Program-made: the position numbers and the translations under genes
In this document: piece by piece, positions 23,986-31,011 of the stretch
How the letters are laid out: each line of letters opens with the position of its first letter
How positions within the stretch are numbered: position 1 is the first letter of the stretch
The notes under the pieces: model-generated
Databases searched by the model: none
What the model was told of the DNA's origin: nothing
Seen by the model: only the letters and a program-made list of their open reading frames with translations
Source of the DNA: Sphingobium sp.
Lineage (GTDB): Bacteria; Pseudomonadota; Alphaproteobacteria; Sphingomonadales; Sphingomonadaceae
Reading direction: 5' to 3'
NCBI GenBank assembly: GCA_022652485.1
Contig: JALCRK010000028.1
Span: forward strand, 1 to 44,815
DNA: 44,815 bases

Positions 23986-24891
23986 ATGACATCAGCCACA
24001 ACCCGCGCTCCTCCGGTTCCCGTTGGAGCTTGCCGCGCAGCGCTCGGCGAGGGGCCGGTGTGGCTCGCAGAGGAGCAGGCGCTCTATTGGGTCGACATTC
24101 GCGCGCCGATGATATGGCGGATGCTGTGGCCCGGCCAAGAATGCCGGAGCTGGACGCCGCCCTTCCGGATCAGCGCCCTTGCGCCGAGGCGGCAGAGCGG
24201 CTTCATCGCCGCGACGGACTTCATCGCCGCGACGGACAAGGGCTTCGCGTTCATCGATCCGGAGGCGGGTGATTATCGCCTCATCGCCGCGCCGGAAGCG
24301 TCCCTCCCCGGCAACCGCTCCAACGACGGCAAGGTCGATCGCGCGGGCAATTTCTGGTTCGGCACGATGGATGACGCCGAACAGGCGGAAACCGGCGCGC
24401 TCTACCGGGTGGCGGCGGACCTTTCCTGGCGGTGGGCCGGTGCGGGGTACCAGGTGCCCAACGGCCCCGCGTTCAGCCGGGACGGCGGCACAATATATCA
24501 CACCGATTCCGCGCGCCGGTCCGTCTATCAATGCGCTCTGAACGAGGATGGCACGCTCGGAGACCGAACCATCTTTCTGAGCTTCTCGCACGAGGACGGC
24601 TATCCTGACGGCATGACGGTCGACGCCGAGGATTGCCTCTGGATCGCCTTCTGGGATGGCTGGTGCGTCCGCCGCTTCGCGCCCGATGGCGCGCCCTTGG
24701 CTCGCATCCCCCTCCCCGTGCAGCGACCGACGAGCTGCACCTTTGGAGGGCCAGACCTCGATCTTCTGTTCATCACCTCGGCGCGCGTCGGTCTTTCGGA
24801 TCACGAGCTGAGCGCCCAGCCGCTCGCGGGCAGCCTTTTCGTCGTCAGCCCCGGATGCCGGGGCGTGGCCGAGCATCGTTTCGCGGGGTGA
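23986..24891 (+). CDS. SMP-30/gluconolactonase family sugar lactonase
   Basis: A six-bladed beta-propeller metal-dependent lactonase, predicted to hydrolyse galactono-lactone to galactonate. Family residues are visible: the metal glutamate in LGEGPVWLAEEQALYWVDI, RSNDGKVDRAGNFWFGTMD, the asparagine in VPNGPAFSRDG, and the aspartate of EDGYPDGMTVDAEDCLW. I use ATG 23986 (301 residues); an upstream in-frame ATG at 23959 falls inside the candidate operator, and neither has a clear ribosome-binding site. An 18-base perfect tandem duplication (24202-24237) doubles the peptide FIAATD near residue 75. First gene of the right-hand galactose operon. Confidence 0.88.
   Translation: MTSATTRAPPVPVGACRAALGEGPVWLAEEQALYWVDIRAPMIWRMLWPGQECRSWTPPFRISALAPRRQSGFIAATDFIAATDKGFAFIDPEAGDYRLIAAPEASLPGNRSNDGKVDRAGNFWFGTMDDAEQAETGALYRVAADLSWRWAGAGYQVPNGPAFSRDGGTIYHTDSARRSVYQCALNEDGTLGDRTIFLSFSHEDGYPDGMTVDAEDCLWIAFWDGWCVRRFAPDGAPLARIPLPVQRPTSCTFGGPDLDLLFITSARVGLSDHELSAQPLAGSLFVVSPGCRGVAEHRFAG
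24202..24237 (+). repeat. 18-base perfect tandem duplication inside the lactonase gene
   Basis: The unit TTCATCGCCGCGACGGAC occurs twice without any change, at 24202-24219 and 24220-24237. It keeps frame and doubles six residues (FIAATD) at a strand of the propeller where family members normally have one copy. Identity of the copies suggests a recent event. Confidence 0.9.
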
Positions 24892-24916
24892 ACCCGCCAG
24901 CCAGGGAGGCAGGATA

Positions 24917-26230
24917 TTGGCCAATTTCATGTTCGCGACCGGGATCGAAAACAGCATCCCGACCATCAACGGCGGCCGCAGCCGGGTCGATCAGATGGAG
25001 GTATGCGGCCACTATAAATATTGGCGCACCGATTTCGATCTCGTCGAGGAGATGGGCATCCGTTACCTCCGCTTCGGTCCGCCGCTGCACAAGGCGTTTC
25101 TCGGGCCGGGCCGCTATGACTGGGAATTCGCGGACCTGACCCTCAATGACCTGCGCCAGCGCGACATCATCCCGATCGTCGATCTGTGCCACTTCGGCGT
25201 GCCGGACTGGATCGGCAATTTCCAGAACCCGGATTTCCCGCTGCTGTTCGCGCGCTACGCCGCCGATTTCGCCGAGCGCTATCACTGGATCCAGCTTTAT
25301 ACGCCGGTCAACGAGATGTTCATCTGCGCCACTTTCTCCGCGCAATATGGCTGGTGGAACGAGCAGATGACCTCGGACACCGCGTTCGTGACCGCGTTGA
25401 AGCATCTGGTGAAGGCGAATGTGCTGGCGATGCAGGAAATCCTCAAGCGACGGCCGGACGCGATCTTCATCCAGAGCGAATCGTCGGAATATTTCCATGC
25501 CGACAGCCCCGCCGCCATCGGCCCGGCCGAAGTGATGAACTCCAAGCGCTTCCTCAGCCTCGATCTCAACTACGGCAGGCGGGTGGACAGCGAAATGTAC
25601 GAATATCTGATGGATAACGGCATGACCAAGGAAGAATATCACTTCTTTCTCGGCAACCGGCTGAAACAGCACTGCATCCTCGGCAACGACTATTACTGGA
25701 CCAACGAGCACCGGGTGCATGAAGACGGCCGCACCTGGGCCTCGGGCGAGGTATTCGGCTATAGCGAGATCACGCGCCAATATTATGGGCGATACGGCCT
25801 CCCCGTAATGCACACCGAGACCAATTTCCGCGAGGGGCCGAACGGCGATGAGGCGGTCAACTGGCTGTGGAAGGAATGGGCGAACGTGCTGCGCCTGCGC
25901 AACATCGGCATCCCCACGGTCGGCTTCACCTGGTATTCGCTCACCGATCAGGTCGATTGGGATACCGCGCTGCGCGAGCAGAACGGCAATGTAAACCCGC
26001 TCGGCCTCTATGATCTTGATCGCAAGATCCGCGCCGTCGGCAAGGCCTATCACCAGATCATCAAGGACTGGCGCGATGTGCTTCCCGCGCAGAGCGTATG
26101 CCTGGTGGTCCCGATCGTGCCGCCATCACACACAGGGCGCATCGACGCGCGCGAGCAGGAGGCGCAGGCGAGCGTCATGATGCAGCGCAGGCCGGCCGAG
26201 CCGCATAGCACCGAGGAGGTCGGGCAATGA
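24917..26230 (+). CDS. Glycoside hydrolase family 1-like beta-glycosidase (TTG start)
   Basis: A cytoplasmic (no signal peptide) TIM-barrel glycosidase of 437 residues. The catalytic acid/base glutamate is in YTPVNEMF (about residue 134) and the nucleophile glutamate probably in VMHTETNF (about 300), as in GH1; late GFTWYSLTDQVDWD also fits. The TTG at 24917 is preferred because a GGGAGGC ribosome-binding site lies about 6 bases upstream; ATG 24929 would be too far. The position between lactonase and dgoD (stop overlaps dgoD as ATGA) suggests it frees galactose from a beta-galactoside. It is shorter and divergent from well-known GH1 enzymes; the exact substrate is inference. The last 40 residues are polar and probably disordered. 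Confidence 0.8.
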   Translation: MANFMFATGIENSIPTINGGRSRVDQMEVCGHYKYWRTDFDLVEEMGIRYLRFGPPLHKAFLGPGRYDWEFADLTLNDLRQRDIIPIVDLCHFGVPDWIGNFQNPDFPLLFARYAADFAERYHWIQLYTPVNEMFICATFSAQYGWWNEQMTSDTAFVTALKHLVKANVLAMQEILKRRPDAIFIQSESSEYFHADSPAAIGPAEVMNSKRFLSLDLNYGRRVDSEMYEYLMDNGMTKEEYHFFLGNRLKQHCILGNDYYWTNEHRVHEDGRTWASGEVFGYSEITRQYYGRYGLPVMHTETNFREGPNGDEAVNWLWKEWANVLRLRNIGIPTVGFTWYSLTDQVDWDTALREQNGNVNPLGLYDLDRKIRAVGKAYHQIIKDWRDVLPAQSVCLVVPIVPPSHTGRIDAREQEAQASVMMQRRPAEPHSTEEVGQ

Positions 26231-27366
26231 AGATCGGCCGGATCGAGACCTTCCTTGTCCCGCCACGCTGGCTCTTCGTGCGCGTTGAGGCGGGAGACGG
26301 CGCGGTCGGCTGGGGCGAGGCAAGCCTCGAAGGCCATGCCGAGGCGGTGGCGGGCGCGTTCGAGGCGATCCGCGACCGCTTCCTCGGCCACGACGCCTTC
26401 GCCATCGAGGACATCTGGCAGATCGCCTATCGCGGCGGCTTCTATCGCGGTGGCCCGGTGCTGATGAGCGCCTTGTCCGGGCTGGATCAGGCGCTGTGGG
26501 ATCTGAAAGGCAAGGCGCTCGGTCTGCCCGCGTGGCAGATGCTCGGCGGCAAGGTGCGGGACAAGGTGCGCGCCTATGCCTGGATCGGCGGTGACAGGCC
26601 GGACGAAATCGCCGAGGCCGCCGCCGCGCGGCGCGCGCAAGGCTTTTCCGCTGTGAAGATGAACGCGACGGCGGAACTCGATTTTCTCGGCACGCCCAAA
26701 TTGTTCGATGCTGTGGCGAAGCGGGTTGAAGCGGCGCAGGCGGCGGGCATGGATGTCGGCCTCGATTTTCACGGCCGCGTCCACAAGCCAATGGCAAAGC
26801 AGCTCGCCAAGTTGCTGGAGCCGCTGGGCCTCCTCTTCATCGAGGAGCCGCTCCTGTCCGAAAATCCGGAAGGCATCGCCGAAATCCGCGAGCTGGTGAG
26901 CACGCCGATAGCGCTGGGGGAACGGCTCTATTCGCGCTGGGATTTCAAGCAATTTCTGACGGGCGGGCTGGTCGATATCATCCAGCCTGACCTGAGCCAC
27001 GCGGGCGGGATCAGCGAGTGCCGCCGGATCGCCGCGATGGCGGAAGCGTTCGATGTGGCGGTGGCGCCGCATTGCCCGCTGGGGCCGCTGGCGCTGGCGT
27101 CATGCCTTCAGCTCGCGGCCACCTCCCCCAATGTCGTGTTGCAGGAGATGTCGCTCGGCATCCATTATAATGTCGGGCACGATCTGCTGAGCTTCGTGAC
27201 CGATCCCGCACCGCTCACCGCAGTGGACGGCTTCCTGCCGATCCCCGAAGGCCACGGCCTCGGCATTACCATCGATGAAGCCGCCGTCCGCGAGGCGCAC
27301 CGGGCGCCGCATCGCTGGCGCAATCCCGTCTGGCGCTATCGCGACGGCAGTTTCGCGGAATGGTGA
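26227..27366 (+). CDS. dgoD: D-galactonate dehydratase
   Basis: An enolase-superfamily (mandelate racemase subgroup) enzyme of 379 residues that dehydrates D-galactonate to 2-keto-3-deoxygalactonate. It matches E. coli DgoD closely: DFHGRVHKPMAKQLAKLLEP with the metal aspartate and active-site His, IEEPLLSENPEGI, ALGERLYSRWDF, PDLSHAGGISECR, and the catalytic His in VAPHCPLGPLALA. It ends FAEW like the E. coli protein. Its ATG overlaps the GH1 stop. This gene anchors the De Ley-Doudoroff assignment of the whole block. Confidence 0.96.
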   Translation: MKIGRIETFLVPPRWLFVRVEAGDGAVGWGEASLEGHAEAVAGAFEAIRDRFLGHDAFAIEDIWQIAYRGGFYRGGPVLMSALSGLDQALWDLKGKALGLPAWQMLGGKVRDKVRAYAWIGGDRPDEIAEAAAARRAQGFSAVKMNATAELDFLGTPKLFDAVAKRVEAAQAAGMDVGLDFHGRVHKPMAKQLAKLLEPLGLLFIEEPLLSENPEGIAEIRELVSTPIALGERLYSRWDFKQFLTGGLVDIIQPDLSHAGGISECRRIAAMAEAFDVAVAPHCPLGPLALASCLQLAATSPNVVLQEMSLGIHYNVGHDLLSFVTDPAPLTAVDGFLPIPEGHGLGITIDEAAVREAHRAPHRWRNPVWRYRDGSFAEW

Positions 27367-27380
27367 GCGCGCCGCAGCCG

Positions 27381-27629
27381 TCAGGCCGCGATATCGATCG
27401 CCGATTCGCCGAAGAGGTGGGCGTAGCGCCCCTCGCACGCGGCCTCTTCGTCGGTAAGCGGGCGCATGAACGAAATGCTGAGCGTCCGCCCGAACACATC
27501 GTCACCGAGAACGCGCAGCTCCGCGCCCGCGTCTTCCCCCAGCGTCTCGCGCAGCGACACCAGCGCGCCGATCACATCGTCCAGCGACGAATAGTCGGCG
27601 ATCTCAACGAAGTCCTTCACCATCCTCAT
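27381..27629 (-). CDS. Small acidic uncharacterised protein
   Basis: An 82-residue acidic protein starting MRMVKDFVEIADYSSLDDVIG, with LVSLRETLGEDAGAELRVLG and a C-terminal LTDEEAACEGRYAHLFGE. Composition and codon use look like a genuine compact protein, and nothing is encoded opposite it. The start is either the first ATG (27627-27629) or the third codon. I recognise no named family. It sits antisense between dgoD and the aldose epimerase, 14 bases beyond the dgoD stop, so it splits the epimerase from the galactose operon. It shares a 129-base divergent upstream region with the epimerase. Confidence 0.72.
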   Translation of the reverse strand: MRMVKDFVEIADYSSLDDVIGALVSLRETLGEDAGAELRVLGDDVFGRTLSISFMRPLTDEEAACEGRYAHLFGESAIDIAA

Positions 27630-27758
27630 CTTCCAAACCCTCTAGTGAACCGGGCAGCGTCTTTACTGGAACCACCTCTATCCGGGCAATGTTGTATTTG
27701 GCCTGAATGGGATCGGTTCATCGCATAAATAGCTGATATTCCTTAGCCTGAGGTTAGC

Positions 27759-28640
27759 ATGAACGATATTATCCTTTCGTCGGGGATGCTTGAAATGGGA
27801 ATCGCGCCCGGCGTTGGCGGGTGTGTCGCATGGCTCGACTGGCAGGGCGGAGAGCGCATCGTGCCGGTGCTGCGCGGCTCCCGTTCCAGCGATGTGACGC
27901 CGCTCGAAAGCGGATGCTTTCCCTTGGTGCCGTTCTGCAACCGGATCGGCGGCGGCGCTTTCCACTTCCGGGGCCGCACCGTCCGCCTCGCTCCCAACAG
28001 GGCCGGAGACCCCAGCCCGATCCACGGGCAGGGCTGGCAAACAGCCTGGCAGGTGCTGCGACAGGAGGGCGCGGAGGCGGTCCTCGGTTTCACCCATCAG
28101 GCGGGCGAGTGGCCGTGGACCTATGCAGCGGAGCAGCATTTCGCGCTGGATGAACGAGGGCTCTCGGCCGCCCTCCTCTGCCGTAACCTTTCCGATGAAC
28201 CGATGCCCTGCGGCCTCGGCTTCCATCCCTATTTCCCCTGCCTCGGCCCGACCACGCTGACGACCGGCGTAAGCGGCGTCTGGACGGTCGATGAGGATAT
28301 CCTGCCGGTATGGCGTATTCCCGTCTCGGGGCATTATGCGCTCGATGGCCGCGAGATCTGCGGGCGCGGGCTGGACAATGGCTATGACGGCTGGAGCGGA
28401 GAAGCGTGGATCGAGAGCAGCGACGCCCCGTTCCGCCTGCGCCTGTCCTCGCCGGGGACGCCCTGCTTCCAGCTATACGCGCCAACCGGCGGCGGCCTCT
28501 TTGTCGCGGAGCCGGTCAGTCATGTGAACAATGCGCTCGCTCTGCCGGAGGAGCAGTGGCCGGAGCTGGGCCTGCGGATACTGGACCCCGGCGCATCGAT
28601 GACACTCGCAATGCGCCTCGATGTCATTGTACAGCCATAA
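27759..28640 (+). CDS. Aldose 1-epimerase
   Basis: A galactose-mutarotase-like beta-sandwich enzyme of 293 residues that interconverts alpha and beta anomers of galactose or glucose. Family marks: FPLVPFCNRIGGGAFHFRG, the catalytic His in PSPIHGQGWQ, a second His in CGLGFHPYF, and a late glutamate in FVAEPVSHVNNA. In this setting it would supply the beta-anomer to galactose 1-dehydrogenase. It has its own upstream region shared with the divergent 82-residue gene. Its last 17 bases overlap the end of the convergent fusion gene at 28624. Confidence 0.92.
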   Translation: MNDIILSSGMLEMGIAPGVGGCVAWLDWQGGERIVPVLRGSRSSDVTPLESGCFPLVPFCNRIGGGAFHFRGRTVRLAPNRAGDPSPIHGQGWQTAWQVLRQEGAEAVLGFTHQAGEWPWTYAAEQHFALDERGLSAALLCRNLSDEPMPCGLGFHPYFPCLGPTTLTTGVSGVWTVDEDILPVWRIPVSGHYALDGREICGRGLDNGYDGWSGEAWIESSDAPFRLRLSSPGTPCFQLYAPTGGGLFVAEPVSHVNNALALPEEQWPELGLRILDPGASMTLAMRLDVIVQP

Positions 28641-30834
28641 GCGCCCGCGCCAGATCGGGCCGCTTCTCGCGCAGCAGATAGGCGAAGTGATCCATCGCCT
28701 CGTCGAGCTGGCCCATCAGCCTGCCCTTCTCGCTCGCGAGCGGCACATAAAGCGGGCGCGGCGCGACCCAGCCGAGCGATGCCCCCGGCACGGCCTCGAT
28801 CCCGGCGGTCCTCATGCCACAGGCAGCCGCGACACGCCGCCCGAAATCCGCCCAGCTCACCGGCTCGCCATTGGTCAGGTGCCAGAGCCCCTCCGCGCCA
28901 TCGATGCAGAGATCGAGCACGGCGTTGACCAGCTGCGGCACGAAGGTGGGCGACACGACATGATCCTGCGCCGCGCGGAAGCTCTGCCCCGATGCCAGCG
29001 CCTGCAACGCGTGGATCGCGAAATTATGAGGGTCGGCCGCCGAAAAGAATGCCGCCGTGCGCACGATGAGGTGCGATCCGGAAAGCGCCAGCACCGCCTG
29101 CTCCGCGTCCCTCTTGCTGCGCCCATAGACATTGAGCGGCGCGGCTGCGTCGCTCTCCCTATAGGGGCGGTTGGCCTGCCCGTCGAACACCAGATCGCTC
29201 GAAAAGCTCACCGTCGGAATGCCGCGCCGGGCGCAGGCTTCCGCGAGACGCAGCGCACCCGCCGCATTTGCCGCATGGCAGGCGTCCGCCTCCTTCTCCG
29301 CATCATCCACCCGCACCCATCCGGCCGCGTTGACGACGCACCAGGGCTTATGGAAATCCAGCGCCGCGGCGATGCTCTCGCCATTGCCAAGGTCAAGCTG
29401 CCCGCGCGACGTAAGGACATGGGCGATATCGCGATGGCGGCAGGCCGCCGCAATGGCCTGTCCCAGCGTTCCCGTCGCACCCAGAATCAGCAGGGGCGGC
29501 GTCCGCGCGCCAGACCATGATGGCGTCGCGACATGCTCGCGCATCGGTGCCGGACGCGGCGCCGGGGGATGCGCGAGGCGGATCGGGCGCCGCCACCATC
29601 CCGCACCCGCCAGCACCGGGTGAGAGGAATTGGCTCCGCCCGCAAGGCCGCGCAGCAGCGCCGTCATGGCGGTCGCGCGCGGAGCCGGCCCGCTCACATC
29701 GAACGTGCCGGGCTCGTATCGTCCTTCCCCGGTCAGCAGCGTGTTCCAGCCGTGGCTGCCGAGCAGGGACCAGCTCGTCACCGCGCGTAGGTCCACGCCC
29801 TCATCCCGCAGCGCGCGCGCGACGTTCCACGCTTCCCATGTCCAGCGCATCTGTTCGTCGCGGGTGCAGCCATTGTGCACCTCGGTAATGGCGAGCGGCA
29901 GGCCGTATCGCTCCCACGCCTCCTGCGCGACGCCGCGAAGACCCGGCGGCGGCGGCGCCAGCACGCGCACCGCCTCGGTGTCGGCAAAGCGCTGGCGCTT
30001 GTTGCTGCCGTGGTTGCGGGCCGGATAGCGCTGCAACCGGTGGTCGAGGAAGCGGTCGCTGGTGAGATAGTGGTTGATGCCGATGATGTCGGGCGGGCAC
30101 GGCGCCTCCGCCATTGCCCGCAGGCGGGCCTCGAAGCCGAAATCGCACAGCCGCTGCCACAGGTCGTGGCCGGGCACGACCCTGCCGCAGAGCAGATCCC
30201 ACCCCATCCAGCGGCGGGCATTGTCGAACGCAGCCTGCTCGCGCAGTGCCGCAGTGGCGTAGGTGCGCCCGAGGTCATCCGTCTGCACAAGGCGCGCACC
30301 CGGATTGACCTCCCGCACCTCCCGCATCGCGAGCCGCACGCCATCGATCTGGTTGAGCAGCGCGGTCCAGAACAGGCGCTCATCCCGTGCGTGCGGGTGC
30401 CAGAAGCCATAAAGCGCGCAGAACCGCGCGGTCGTCACCGGCTCGTTGACCGGCGTCCACGCGTCGATCCACGGATAGCGCTCCGCCACATTGCGGGCAT
30501 GGCGGGCAAGGCCCGGCGCAAACGCATCGGAGAGAATATTGGCATAGGCGGGACCGCTGCCATGATGCACCAGCCCGGCGATCACCCGCATTCCCCGGCT
30601 GCGGATATGCTCCAGCTGCCGGTCCGTCCAGCTCCAGTCGTTCCGTGCGGGATCATGGGGTGCCACCCGCTCCCACAGCACAGGATAGCGCAGCGTCGCA
30701 AAGCCGAGATCGGCCATCAGGTCGATATCCGACAACCGTTCCTCGTGGCCGCTCGCCGCCAGCTGGTCGCGATACTGATCCCCGACCCGGTTAACGGTGC
30801 ATTCGGGGCCACCCCAAAGCTCCAGTTCATGCAT
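28624..30834 (-). CDS. Fusion protein: GH1-like domain + RmlD-like sugar-nucleotide reductase domain
   Basis: A 736-residue two-domain protein. Residues about 1-395 form a GH1-like barrel (start MHELELWGGPECTVNRVGDQ) with acid/base glutamate in WTPVNEPVTTARF (about 130) and probable nucleophile in AITEVHNGC (about 317). After a Pro/Ala/Arg linker, residues about 440-736 are an extended SDR of the RmlD (dTDP-4-dehydrorhamnose reductase) type, with GATGTLGQA, VNAAGWVRVDDAE, SFSSDLVFDG and the catalytic YGRSKRDAE. ATG 30832-30834 is chosen over an upstream start 13 codons earlier, since it has a purine-rich site in front. It diverges from the glycosyltransferase/UDP-galactopyranose mutase fusion, which suggests a shared sugar-nucleotide or glycan pathway. 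The reaction is unknown. Confidence 0.85.
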   Translation of the reverse strand: MHELELWGGPECTVNRVGDQYRDQLAASGHEERLSDIDLMADLGFATLRYPVLWERVAPHDPARNDWSWTDRQLEHIRSRGMRVIAGLVHHGSGPAYANILSDAFAPGLARHARNVAERYPWIDAWTPVNEPVTTARFCALYGFWHPHARDERLFWTALLNQIDGVRLAMREVREVNPGARLVQTDDLGRTYATAALREQAAFDNARRWMGWDLLCGRVVPGHDLWQRLCDFGFEARLRAMAEAPCPPDIIGINHYLTSDRFLDHRLQRYPARNHGSNKRQRFADTEAVRVLAPPPPGLRGVAQEAWERYGLPLAITEVHNGCTRDEQMRWTWEAWNVARALRDEGVDLRAVTSWSLLGSHGWNTLLTGEGRYEPGTFDVSGPAPRATAMTALLRGLAGGANSSHPVLAGAGWWRRPIRLAHPPAPRPAPMREHVATPSWSGARTPPLLILGATGTLGQAIAAACRHRDIAHVLTSRGQLDLGNGESIAAALDFHKPWCVVNAAGWVRVDDAEKEADACHAANAAGALRLAEACARRGIPTVSFSSDLVFDGQANRPYRESDAAAPLNVYGRSKRDAEQAVLALSGSHLIVRTAAFFSAADPHNFAIHALQALASGQSFRAAQDHVVSPTFVPQLVNAVLDLCIDGAEGLWHLTNGEPVSWADFGRRVAAACGMRTAGIEAVPGASLGWVAPRPLYVPLASEKGRLMGQLDEAMDHFAYLLREKRPDLARALMAVQ

Positions 30835-30954
30835 GACTTCTTTTCCCGGCCGACAGCCCACCCGCGACAACAACCAGAAGCGGGTCGGATAGTTGCACGC
30901 TTCGACCCGATTCCTCGTTGAACGCTGAAAGATCGTGGTTTTGCGCCCGGCGGC

Positions 30955-30979
30955 GGAACCGCTCCGTTCATCGGAGGTT
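30955..30979 (+). promoter_or_regulatory. EcfG-type general-stress promoter for the glycosyltransferase/mutase fusion
   Basis: GGAAC at 30955-30959, a 17-base spacer, and GTT at 30977-30979 match the EcfG consensus exactly, with the same spacing as the site at 11501-11525. The start codon at 31012 lies 32 bases downstream, leaving a normal leader with an AAAGG ribosome-binding site at 30998-31002. Confidence 0.7.
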
Positions 30980-31011
30980 TAGAGTCTCAACCATCTGAAA
31001 GGTTTCCGTCC

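Noticed and set aside
27668..27693. GGAAC-N18-GTT upstream of the aldose epimerase
   Set aside because: The spacer is one base longer than the usual EcfG range and than the two 17-base sites found here; could be chance.
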